A stretch of DNA of 18,816 bases. Origin: JBEKDJ01 sp050014415 (GTDB lineage: Bacteria; Desulfobacterota; BSN033; UBA1163). How positions within the stretch are numbered: the stretch's first letter is position 1; every line of letters begins with the position of its first letter. A program made the position numbers and the translations under genes. The DNA is taken from contig JBEKDJ010000061.1 of NCBI GenBank assembly GCA_050014415.1, forward strand, positions 1-18,816. Reading direction: 5' to 3'. Under the pieces are notes generated by a model. It saw only the letters and a list, made by a program, of their open reading frames with translations. It did not search any database and was not told the origin of the DNA. This document shows, piece by piece, positions 1-6,502 of the stretch.

Positions 1-25
1 CTCGTAAGTGGAGGATGAATCTTTT

Positions 26-589
26 ATGTACACTGCCGCTGATTTGAGAAAAGGATTGAAAGTCGTCATTGACAATGAACCCTACATTGTTACTGTCTTT
101 GATTTTTCCAAACCGGGTAAAGGGCAGGCTCTCTACCGAACCAAATTGCGCAATATGATCACTGGATTGACAATGGAGAGGACCTTTCGTGAGGGAGATA
201 CCTTTGAGCCAGCCTCGTTGGAAGAACGAGAGATGCAGTATCTTTACAGAGAAGGAGACCATTACTATTTCATGGACAACCAGACCTATGAACAGATGAT
301 TATCAGCGAGGAAGCCTTGGGTGATGCTAAGAACTTCCTGATCGATAATTTGAATGTTAAGGTGCTGTTGTTCAAGGACAAAGCCATCGGCGTTGACCTG
401 CCGAACTTTGTCAATCTCAGGGTGATTAAGACGGATACCTGGGTGAAAGGGGATACCTCGAAAGCGGATTACAAACCGGCAACCGTGGAAACCGGTTATG
501 TTCTCCGTATTCCCCCTTTTGTCGAAGAGGGTGAGCTGATCACGATTGACACCCGCACCGGCGAGTATTCGACAAGGGTCAAGGGTTAA
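26..589 (+). CDS. efp: Elongation factor P
   Basis: Elongation factor P binds between the P and E sites of the ribosome and relieves stalling at polyproline stretches. The 187-residue product has the full three-domain length of the family (about 185-190 residues). The N-terminal KOW-like domain carries the loop KPGKGQA, in which Lys32 sits where E. coli EF-P carries its modified Lys34. The C-terminal OB domain ends in the family signature DTRTGEYSTRVKG. I chose ATG 26 because GGAGG at 10-14 lies at normal spacing before it and the protein then begins MYTAADLRKG as in relatives; an in-frame GTG at 8 would overlap that ribosome-binding site. The next gene is epmA, seven bases downstream, so Lys32 is probably beta-lysylated. 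No epmB is visible, and it could lie outside the window. Identity is essentially certain; the modification is inferred from family and neighbour. Confidence 0.97.
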   Translation: MYTAADLRKGLKVVIDNEPYIVTVFDFSKPGKGQALYRTKLRNMITGLTMERTFREGDTFEPASLEEREMQYLYREGDHYYFMDNQTYEQMIISEEALGDAKNFLIDNLNVKVLLFKDKAIGVDLPNFVNLRVIKTDTWVKGDTSKADYKPATVETGYVLRIPPFVEEGELITIDTRTGEYSTRVKG

Positions 590-596
590 ATCCGTG

Positions 597-1517
597 ATGA
601 AAAACTGGGCCCTTGCCAGGCGCCGGAAAGTACTTCAACAGAGGGCACTCCTCATCCAGGCGATGAGAAGCTTCTTTATCGAGCAAGGCTATCTCGAAGT
701 AGAAACCCCCCACCGAATACCCGCTCCGGCCCCGGAATCTTACATCGATGCTTTTGTCTCCGGCGACTGGTTCCTCCACACCTCCCCTGAACTCTGTATG
801 AAGAGAATGCTGGCCGCCGGGTATGAGAGGATCTTTCAAATCTGCCGTTGCTGGCGGGCCGGAGAGCGAGGAAGTCTGCACATTTCCGAATTTACACTTC
901 TTGAGTGGTATCGGTCAGACTGTGACTACAAGTCATTGATCGAGGAGTGTGAGGCATTGATCAAGCACTTAGCGAGGGCAATGGGCGTGGGACAAAATAT
1001 TTTTTTCCGTAGCAAAGAGATCGACCTGGCGACCCCATGGAAGAGAATCTCTGTTGAAGAAGCATTTCGATGTTACGCAGAGATTTCTATGGCAGAGGCA
1101 CTGGAACGGGATCTCTTTGATGAGATTATGGTCGAGAAGATTGAGCCGAAACTGGGGATTGAAAAACCGACATTTATTTATGATTACCCGTCAGAACGAG
1201 CGTCGATGGCACGCTTGAAGCACGATGATCAAACTGTAGTGGAACGTTTTGAACTCTTCATCGGTGGTCTCGAGCTGGCCAACGCCTTCTCGGAGTTGAT
1301 TGATCCGGAAGAACAGAGGAAACGTTTCGATCTGGAGAATTCTAGCCGCCGTTCACTTGGCAAGACCGTTTATCCGATGCCGGAGAGGTTTTTGGCTGAA
1401 ATGGATGGCATAAAGCCTTCAGCCGGGATCGCGTTAGGGGTGGATCGATTGGTCATGGTCTTTCTGGATGCCGAAACGATTGGTGATGTGGTTGCCTTTA
1501 CCCCAGAAGAACTTTGA
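597..1517 (+). CDS. epmA: EF-P (R)-beta-lysine ligase EpmA (GenX/PoxA, LysRS-like)
   Basis: EpmA is a truncated class II lysyl-tRNA synthetase paralogue that attaches (R)-beta-lysine to the conserved lysine of EF-P. The 306-residue product lacks the N-terminal OB anticodon-binding domain of LysRS, as expected (E. coli EpmA has 325 residues). Motif 2 is seen around residues 79-106 (RIFQICRCWRAGE followed by SEFTLLEWYR). The conserved stretch ERFELFIGGLELANAFSEL is at about 217-235, and motif 3 GIALGVDRLVM at about 277-287. ATG 597 is preferred over an in-frame start at 546 that would overlap efp by 44 bases; GTG 594 is also possible. The start lies seven bases after the efp stop, so the two are co-transcribed and probably coupled. 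The last 75 bases are repeated in degraded form 781 bases downstream, see 2224-2304. EpmA and LysRS are related, but the missing OB domain and the efp neighbour settle the call. Confidence 0.93.
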   Translation: MKNWALARRRKVLQQRALLIQAMRSFFIEQGYLEVETPHRIPAPAPESYIDAFVSGDWFLHTSPELCMKRMLAAGYERIFQICRCWRAGERGSLHISEFTLLEWYRSDCDYKSLIEECEALIKHLARAMGVGQNIFFRSKEIDLATPWKRISVEEAFRCYAEISMAEALERDLFDEIMVEKIEPKLGIEKPTFIYDYPSERASMARLKHDDQTVVERFELFIGGLELANAFSELIDPEEQRKRFDLENSSRRSLGKTVYPMPERFLAEMDGIKPSAGIALGVDRLVMVFLDAETIGDVVAFTPEEL

Positions 1518-1574
1518 AAACTGTATTATCGCCCTTTGCCCATAGCTTATCCACCTGTTCGATAGGACTTATTT

Positions 1575-2027
1575 TCATGTCTTTTTCTTCTCTTGGAGGG
1601 TTTTAAGAACTTTAAGATCTTCGAGGTCCTTTGGTCTTCCAGCAGCTTCCTTCATCATAATGAGATCATCCAAAGAGGCATAGCAAACCTTTTCCTTTCC
1701 AAAGGTTCCAGAGATCCGATTTTCCCATACCTGATCGAACGCTATTCCAGTAACAAAAGGATGAATATCTGTCTCTACCAAATACTGCCTAATGAGCACT
1801 TTCTTGGTCAATAGATCTTCGGGGGTGATTTCAGTAATGTCATAACCAAAATCACGGAGGGAATCGAGCACACGCCCCACATTTCGAGATTCGGGACGGA
1901 TGAAAAGATCGATATCGAGGGTCGCTCTCGCGTAACCATGGATGGGAAAAGCGGTTGCTCCGATGATGACGAATTCAACATTATGTGCGTTTAATAATCT
2001 CAAAAGATCTTCGGTGTCCATGATCAA
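1575..2027 (-). CDS. Nucleotidyltransferase, DUF6036/AbiEii-like, probable toxin-antitoxin component
   Basis: A 150-residue protein with a minimal polymerase-beta-type nucleotidyltransferase fold. The metal-binding pair D38-x-D40 lies in GYARATLDIDLFI, a third acidic residue D87 is in the strand YLVETDIHPF, and a short helix IIGATAFPIHG precedes the acidic pair. The canonical glycine-rich element is altered to GATA, as in several small DUF6036-type proteins. It follows a 65-residue protein on the same strand and overlaps it by 41-47 bases, which indicates translational coupling. ATG 2021 is an alternative start two codons in. Relatives of this fold occur in toxin-antitoxin and abortive-infection modules (AbiEii, MNT), but activity and target here are unknown. 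The gene converges on epmA and lies inside a segment bounded by a duplicated epmA tail, which suggests acquisition as a cassette. The fold call is fairly safe; the toxin-antitoxin role is inference. Confidence 0.75.
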   Translation of the reverse strand: MIMDTEDLLRLLNAHNVEFVIIGATAFPIHGYARATLDIDLFIRPESRNVGRVLDSLRDFGYDITEITPEDLLTKKVLIRQYLVETDIHPFVTGIAFDQVWENRISGTFGKEKVCYASLDDLIMMKEAAGRPKDLEDLKVLKTLQEKKKT

Positions 2028-2178
2028 TCATCTGTTTTAGCATTTCTCTTGATTTTTCTCTCATCATTTGAAGGCGCTCTTCAAACGTCAATGAGGATAG
2101 ATAGTCAAGTTCAAACTCAAGCTCTTTCCCCTCATCGTCTGCGGACAATTTAAGAACCCGTGGTTTCTTTGCCATCAT
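1981..2178 (-). CDS. Small partner protein of the nucleotidyltransferase
   Basis: A 65-residue, highly charged protein rich in Lys, Glu and Arg with a predicted helical centre (LTFEERLQMMREKSREMLKQM). Its C-terminus reads HGHRRSFEIIKRT. It begins with two adjacent ATG codons (2178 and 2175). The ribosome-binding site is weak and an A/T-rich TATAAA lies about 20 bases upstream. The 3' end overlaps the start of the downstream nucleotidyltransferase by more than 40 bases. Small charged helical proteins encoded immediately before small nucleotidyltransferases are commonly the antitoxin or regulatory partner. That role is inferred from size and arrangement only, since no DNA-binding motif is evident. 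The strong overlap and compositional consistency support it as a real gene. Confidence 0.65.
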   Translation of the reverse strand: MMAKKPRVLKLSADDEGKELEFELDYLSSLTFEERLQMMREKSREMLKQMIDHGHRRSFEIIKRT

Positions 2179-2223
2179 ATAAAGTCTACCAATTTATAAG
2201 AGAAATGGCAATTGAAATAAGTT

Positions 2224-2304
2224 GATTGATTGGTCATGGTTTTTCTGGATGCTGAAAGGATTGGGGGTGCGGTTGCCTTTACCTCAGAAGAACTTTGAAA
2301 ACCG
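2224..2304 (+). pseudogene. Degenerate second copy of the epmA 3' end
   Basis: Bases 2224-2304 align without gaps to 1443-1523, the end of epmA plus a few bases past its stop. I count about nine mismatches in 81, roughly 89 % identity. In the epmA frame the copy reads D-stop-LVMVFLDAERIGGAVAFTSEEL-stop against DRLVMVFLDAETIGDVVAFTPEEL-stop in the intact gene. The frame and the terminal TGA are preserved, but an internal TGA replaces the Arg codon of motif 3. Nothing similar to epmA lies upstream of it. It is therefore a non-functional tail fragment, left by a duplication or by insertion of the intervening 1524-2223 segment together with a substitute gene end. Confidence 0.9.
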
Positions 2305-2777
2305 CAGAAGATAAGACTCCAATTTGTAGACACTGCCAAGTTGACTCTTTCACCTTCTAATCAACGGCAACGCAGGGAAGTTCATAGTGTTTATTCCTCC
2401 ATTGGTGGCGCGAACATTATATTTAAAGTTGGAGCTGCCTATTTCCTGGAGAATAAGCCAATGACCGTTTTCAAGGCTTTCAGGCGAACTTCAATGGCCT
2501 CATGCCTGCCAGTTTGTCCAAGAAAAAACTACCTCTCCCGTTGTTAGACTGCTTCTGCATAATTTACAGAGGATTATCTGGGCGACAACACCCCATCTCC
2601 CATCTACTCATTTCCAATTACAATATGTGCGCTTACTTCAATTTTGGGAAGTGTAGAGTTCAGGATGAGGAAGAAGATCTCAGAACATGAGTTGCAACTT
2701 CCACCCACAATTCTTGTTCAGGAACGCTTCTGGGGTTCAACGATTATGGGTGGGAATCAGGAACTCCAATTGAATAG

Positions 2778-2804
2778 TTGAAAATCACGCCGAAGGATTT
2801 TCAA
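2778..2804. repeat. Perfect 9-bp inverted repeat
   Basis: TTGAAAATC at 2778-2786 and GATTTTCAA at 2796-2804 are exact reverse complements separated by nine bases. There is no T-run on either side, so it is not a standard intrinsic terminator. It sits at the left edge of a hairpin-rich non-coding stretch. Confidence 0.6.
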
Positions 2805-2998
2805 TGCTATGAAAACAGAAGATCTAAAGCAGAAATGTGCACTTTTTGCCAAAATACTTCCGGCAATATAGAAGATGAAAAAGCAGAGCCATTTCTGATC
2901 CTGCCTAAGGGCTTCACCGAAAAATGTTCGGCAGATTACGGTGCCGTTCCCAATGGGTGATTCAAAAAGTGGAGATTTGAGGATCCCAAATATTCTTA

Positions 2999-3028
2999 TA
3001 GACATAAGGGATAAATTTCTGTTATATA
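2999..3028 (+). promoter_or_regulatory. Possible promoter for the nicotinate phosphoribosyltransferase gene
   Basis: TAGACA at 2999-3004 (five of six to TTGACA) and TATATA at 3023-3028 (four of six) are separated by 18 bases. They lie about 36 bases before the preferred ATG, leaving room for the ribosome-binding site GGGAG near 3052. This is a consensus match by eye only. Confidence 0.4.
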
Positions 3029-3064
3029 AGAGAAAATTCCAATTTGGATTCGGGAGAGAAAGGC

Positions 3065-4243
3065 ATGTTTCACATCGCGGACCCAAAAGAGATAAAAGAC
3101 GGTAAGATGACCGATGTCTATTTTGTGAGGACCATGGAAGTCCTGAAGGCAAAAAAGATCGACAAATGGGTGAAGGCCGAATTTATTGCCAAACGTTTTC
3201 CGGAAGACTATGGGTGGGGGGTGCTGGCTGGAATTGAGGAGACAGCTTATCTTCTCAGGGACCTGAAGGTGAATGTGAAGTCGATGAAGGAAGGAACGGT
3301 TTTTCGGGCTTTCGAACCCGTCATGGAGATCGAGGGCATGTACACTGAATTCGGCCTCTATGAAACCTCTGTTTTGGGTCTACTCTGCCAGGCTTCAGGT
3401 GTTGCAACAAAAGCCGCCCGTTGTAAAAAGGCGGCAGAGGGTCGGACGCTGATCAGTTTTGGCGCGAGGCGAATTCATCCGGCCATTGCGCCCATGGTGG
3501 AGCGGAATGCCTTCATTGGTGGCTGTGATGGGGTTTCGGTGGTGAAGAACGCAGAGCTCCTCGGAGAGGAGGCCTCAGGCACCATGCCCCATGCTCTGAT
3601 TCTGATCATTGGAGATACGGTAGAAGCTACGAAAGCTTTTGATGAAGTGATCCAGTCAAGAGTCAAAAGGGTCTCCCTCATTGACACTTTTAATGATGAG
3701 AAAATAGAGGCCATCCGGGTGGCCGAGGCCCTGGGGAAAAGACTCTATGGGATCAGGCTCGATACGCCCAGTTCGAGGCGGGGAGACTTCCGGAAGATTA
3801 TCGAGGAGGTTCGTTGGGAACTGAGTCTAAGAGGATTTGGGGATATTAAGATCTTTGTGAGCGGGGGATTGGACGAGAATAGTATCCTGGGCCTCAATCC
3901 CGTGGTGGATGCTTACGGGGTGGGCACCTCGATCGCGAACGCGCGGGTAATCGATTTTGCCATGGACATTATTGAGATTGAGGGAAGGCCTTTGGCGAAG
4001 AGAGGGAAGATGTCTGGGGCGAAGAGTGTCCTTCGGTGCTCGAAATGCCATCGGGACAAAATGGTTCCCTTCAAAGAAAAGCAAGGCCATTCCATCCGGG
4101 GTTTGGATCGATGCACGTGTGGTGGTCGGTTCAAAGAAATTCTCCTTCCTTTCATCAAAGATAGAAAGGTCCTCTGGGGCCTGCCCGCCCCGCAGGCAAT
4201 CAGGGAATATGTGCTTAAACAACTTCCCCATTTTGATCTTTAG
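3065..4243 (+). CDS. Nicotinate phosphoribosyltransferase, archaeal-type, with C-terminal zinc-ribbon-like tail
   Basis: The enzyme converts nicotinate and PRPP to nicotinate mononucleotide for NAD salvage. The 392-residue product matches the shorter NAPRTase subgroup seen in archaea and some bacteria. It has the conserved FGARRIHP (residues 132-139), GGCDGVSVV, GTMPHALIL with the catalytic-region His176, and phosphate-binding strands FVSGGLD (264-270) and YGVGTS. The C-terminus carries four cysteines, CSKC (325-328) and CTC (350-352), spaced like a zinc ribbon. ATG 3065 is chosen because GGGAGAG/AAAGG lies just upstream; a TTG at 3044 would add seven residues of no family character. The gene stands alone in its direction after a gene-poor region, and its TAG stop is the first triplet of a REP-like hairpin. 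Family identity is strong; nicotinate rather than nicotinamide as substrate follows from subgroup resemblance. Confidence 0.9.
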   Translation: MFHIADPKEIKDGKMTDVYFVRTMEVLKAKKIDKWVKAEFIAKRFPEDYGWGVLAGIEETAYLLRDLKVNVKSMKEGTVFRAFEPVMEIEGMYTEFGLYETSVLGLLCQASGVATKAARCKKAAEGRTLISFGARRIHPAIAPMVERNAFIGGCDGVSVVKNAELLGEEASGTMPHALILIIGDTVEATKAFDEVIQSRVKRVSLIDTFNDEKIEAIRVAEALGKRLYGIRLDTPSSRRGDFRKIIEEVRWELSLRGFGDIKIFVSGGLDENSILGLNPVVDAYGVGTSIANARVIDFAMDIIEIEGRPLAKRGKMSGAKSVLRCSKCHRDKMVPFKEKQGHSIRGLDRCTCGGRFKEILLPFIKDRKVLWGLPAPQAIREYVLKQLPHFDL

Positions 4244-4367
4244 CAGGCTGCTGAAAAACGCCCACCTGCGGCGCTACCCTCATCCTTCGTCGTTGCGGCG
4301 TACATACAAGTACGCCTCACTCCTTAGGATTTCAGGCGCCTTGTATCTGGGCATTTTTGATCAGCCC
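4242..4367. repeat. REP-like palindromic repeat (long imperfect hairpin)
   Basis: About 126 bases form one long imperfect inverted repeat. The left arm GGCTGCTGAAAAACGCCCA at 4246-4264 pairs with the reverse complement of the right arm (GGGCATTTTTGATCAGCCC, 4349-4367). The centre is a perfect 7-bp stem GGCGTAC/GTACGCC with a six-base loop (4297-4316). Flanking stretches CATCCTTCGTCGTT and ACTCCTTAGGAT also pair partially. Elements with these arms are familiar to me as dispersed intergenic repeats in deltaproteobacterial genomes. The element begins within the stop codon of the preceding gene and may act in mRNA 3' end protection or termination; neither is shown. Confidence 0.8.
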
Positions 4368-4453
4368 TTGAGAAATCAATTCGTCAGCAACCTAATTGAA
4401 TACCCGTCCTCCTTTGATGAGGGAGAATTCTTCCAGAAGACAGGGAAGGCGAG

Positions 4454-5464
4454 ATGAAAGAGGCCATGCTTTATACTCCTTTGGAAGAGGGGAGGGTGAA
4501 ATGTTCCTTATGCAGCCATCGTTGCACCATCTCCCCATCAAGACGGGGTATCTGTGGAGTCAGGGAAAATCGAGGGGGGAAGCTTTATAGTCTCGTCTAT
4601 GGAAAAGCGATCTCTATGAACGTAGATCCTATCGAAAAGAAACCCATCTTTCACCTTTGTCCGGGATCGAGCTCTTTCTCCATTGCCACTGCGGGTTGTA
4701 ATTTCCGGTGTCTCCAGTGTCAAAATCATGAGATCTCCCAGATGCCGGTAGATGAAGACCGTATCAGGGGCTCGGAGGTTTCACCCTCCAAGATTGTTTC
4801 TTCAGCCAAAGAATATCGATGCCGTTCAATTTCCTATACGTATACCGAACCCACCATCTATTTCGAATATGCCTACGAGATCGCGGTTCTCGCCAGTCAG
4901 GAAGGGATTAAGAATATTTTTGTCACTAACGGCTACATGACTGAGGAAACCCTTCGTACGATTCAACCCTATCTGGAAGCGGCCAATGTTGATTTGAAAA
5001 GTTACCGGAAGAAGTTTTATCAAGAGGTTTGTGGAGCGAGTCTGGAGCCCGTTTTGGAGAACCTTAAACTGATGAAACAGATGGGAATCTGGGTGGAGAT
5101 CACGACCCTTGTCATTCCCAGCCTAAACGATTCGGACAAGGAGTTTGAGGAGATTGCCCAATTCATTGTGTCACTGGGATCGGAGGTTCCCTGGCATATC
5201 TCTGCATTCTACCCAACCTATAAAATGACCCACCTGCCACGGACTCCTGCCTCTGTGCTTCACCGAGCCAGGGAGATAGGCATGGGGGCAGGGCTCCGAT
5301 ATGTCTATTGTGGAAATATCCCGGGAGAGGAAGGAGAGGACACCTTCTGCCCTCATTGTGGCAGGCGGGTGATTGAAAGGGTGGGATTTCGTGTGGTGAA
5401 AAATGAAGTCGTGAACGGAGAATGTCATCATTGTCACGAAAAGATCGATGGCGTGTGGAATTAA
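4454..5464 (+). CDS. AmmeMemoRadiSam-type radical SAM enzyme (PflA-like)
   Basis: A radical S-adenosylmethionine enzyme of the group named AmmeMemoRadiSam for its co-occurrence with AMMECR1-like and Memo-like proteins; its substrate is not known to me. The 336-residue product has a cysteine-rich N-terminus (C17, C20, C24, C34 in CSLCSHRC and GICGVR). The [4Fe-4S] motif CNFRCLQC follows (C82, C86, C89), then YTYTEPTIYFEY, FVTNGYMTEE and VEITTLVIPSLND, typical of pyruvate-formate-lyase-activase-like barrels. The C-terminal zinc-ribbon pair is FCPHCG (C299, C302) and CHHC (C324, C327). ATG 4454 has GGGAAGG at 4443-4449. The usual AMMECR1 and Memo partners are not in the window. It is followed 121 bases later by the MinD-like gene on the same strand. 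A glycyl-radical activase role is an alternative, but no glycyl radical enzyme is nearby. Confidence 0.88.
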   Translation: MKEAMLYTPLEEGRVKCSLCSHRCTISPSRRGICGVRENRGGKLYSLVYGKAISMNVDPIEKKPIFHLCPGSSSFSIATAGCNFRCLQCQNHEISQMPVDEDRIRGSEVSPSKIVSSAKEYRCRSISYTYTEPTIYFEYAYEIAVLASQEGIKNIFVTNGYMTEETLRTIQPYLEAANVDLKSYRKKFYQEVCGASLEPVLENLKLMKQMGIWVEITTLVIPSLNDSDKEFEEIAQFIVSLGSEVPWHISAFYPTYKMTHLPRTPASVLHRAREIGMGAGLRYVYCGNIPGEEGEDTFCPHCGRRVIERVGFRVVKNEVVNGECHHCHEKIDGVWN

Positions 5465-5585
5465 TTCCTCTTTGAGCCGGCATCGGGAATTAGATAAGGA
5501 TGTGAGAGGTCGATGGCGCAGTGGTCCGAGTCTGGAAGGGTGAGAATAGAAACAAGTGGGTTAGAAACGGAAGGGTGATCGGAAG

Positions 5586-6491
5586 ATGATCTGGACCATC
5601 GGAGGCGGAAAGGGCGGAAGTGGGAAGAGTTTTCTCACCGCCAACATTGGGATCTGCCTTTCCAAGTTAGGTGTTCGGGTGATCCTCATCGACGCCGACT
5701 TGGGAGGAGCAAACCTCCATACCCTCTTGGGGATTTCCCCGCCCACTCTGTCGCTTTCCGATTTCATCAAGAAGCGGGTTTTACATCTCACTGACGTGCT
5801 CATCCCGACTACCATTCCCAACCTCCAACTTATGAGCGGTGCGCAGGACCTTCTCAATGCAGCGGATGCGAAAAACGCTCAAAAGCGTAAACTACTACGT
5901 GCCATTCAAAGCCTCGAAGGCGACACGATCCTGGTCGATTTAGGAGCTGGCAACTCCCTGAGTGTTCTGGACTTCTTCCTGATGTCCGATGGGGGGATTC
6001 TAGTGGTTACCCCTGAGCCTACTGCGATAGAGAACACCTATCGGTTCCTCAAGAGCGCCTTTTATCGCAGGCTGAAGCAGTCGGTTTCCTCTTATTCTGT
6101 CAAAAACCTGATTGATGGAGTGATGGACCGGAAAAATGAAATGGGGATTCAGAACCCCCATGACTTGATCGAAGCAGTGAGACGAATCAATGAGGAGGAT
6201 GCTCAGAAGATGATCGAGGAGGTGGAGAGCTTTCATCCCAATCTCGTTCTGAATCAGGTCCGCTCAAAGAAGGACATCGAGATCGGGTTTTCAATTCGGA
6301 GTGCCTGTCAGAAATACTTCGGGATCCATGTCCACTATCTCGGTTATGTCGTCTATGATCAGGAGGTGAGCCATTCCATCCGGCGAAGGAGGCCCCTGGT
6401 ATTGGAGAACGCCCGGTCCAGGGCTGCCCAGTGTGTTACAGAGATCGCCTCCAAATTGGCGAATAGTCATGCGATGTCCCTACGACTCTAG
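5586..6491 (+). CDS. MinD/FlhG-like P-loop ATPase
   Basis: A 301-residue member of the deviant Walker A (SIMIBI/ParA-MinD) family, a group that makes ATP-dependent dimers for positioning or regulation. The P-loop GGGKGGSGKS occupies residues 6-15 and contains both the signature lysine K9 and K14. The switch I-like LIDADLGGANLHTLLG is at 34-49, and switch II DLGAG at 118-122 replaces the more usual DTPPG. VVTPEPTAIENTYRFLK follows. There is no clear C-terminal membrane-targeting amphipathic helix as in MinD and no MinC or MinE neighbour. FlhG is an alternative, but no flagellar genes are visible. The stop codon overlaps an in-frame GTG of the next gene, whose preferred ATG lies 12 bases further on, so the two are co-translated. 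The pairing with a J-domain/HTH protein suggests a dedicated two-gene system of unknown function. ATP binding is safe; the cellular role is open. Confidence 0.85.
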   Translation: MIWTIGGGKGGSGKSFLTANIGICLSKLGVRVILIDADLGGANLHTLLGISPPTLSLSDFIKKRVLHLTDVLIPTTIPNLQLMSGAQDLLNAADAKNAQKRKLLRAIQSLEGDTILVDLGAGNSLSVLDFFLMSDGGILVVTPEPTAIENTYRFLKSAFYRRLKQSVSSYSVKNLIDGVMDRKNEMGIQNPHDLIEAVRRINEEDAQKMIEEVESFHPNLVLNQVRSKKDIEIGFSIRSACQKYFGIHVHYLGYVVYDQEVSHSIRRRRPLVLENARSRAAQCVTEIASKLANSHAMSLRL

Positions 6492-6502
6492 TGAGGGGGA
6501 AG

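Larger units (their letters stand above)
2305..3040. other. Gene-poor region without recognisable coding sequence
   Basis: About 740 bases between the epmA tail fragment and the nicotinate phosphoribosyltransferase. Open frames here are short, lack ribosome-binding sites and show no family I know. The longest, 131 residues on the minus strand at 2757-3152, runs into the next gene. The right part contains inverted repeats: a perfect 9-bp stem TTGAAAATC/GATTTTCAA at 2778-2804, CCGAA/TTCGG at 2917-2931 and CGGCA/TGCCG nearby. None is followed by a T-tract. The stretch may be decayed coding DNA or a repeat element; I cannot tell which. Confidence 0.55.

Noticed and set aside
2757..3152. 131-codon minus-strand open frame
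   Set aside because: It overlaps the start of the nicotinate phosphoribosyltransferase gene, has no ribosome-binding site, and its Cys/Phe/Ser-rich translation does not resemble a protein family.
3957..4457. 166-codon plus-strand open frame across the REP-like hairpin
   Set aside because: It is a shifted frame of the nicotinate phosphoribosyltransferase gene that runs through the palindromic repeat.
5511..5545. tRNA-like string resembling the D-arm region of tRNA-Ser/Leu
   Set aside because: No anticodon arm, T-arm or acceptor pairing can be formed around it.
5586..6491. Assignment as MinD or FlhG proper
   Set aside because: No minC, minE, flhF or flagellar neighbours and no clear membrane-targeting helix are present, so only a family-level call is supported.
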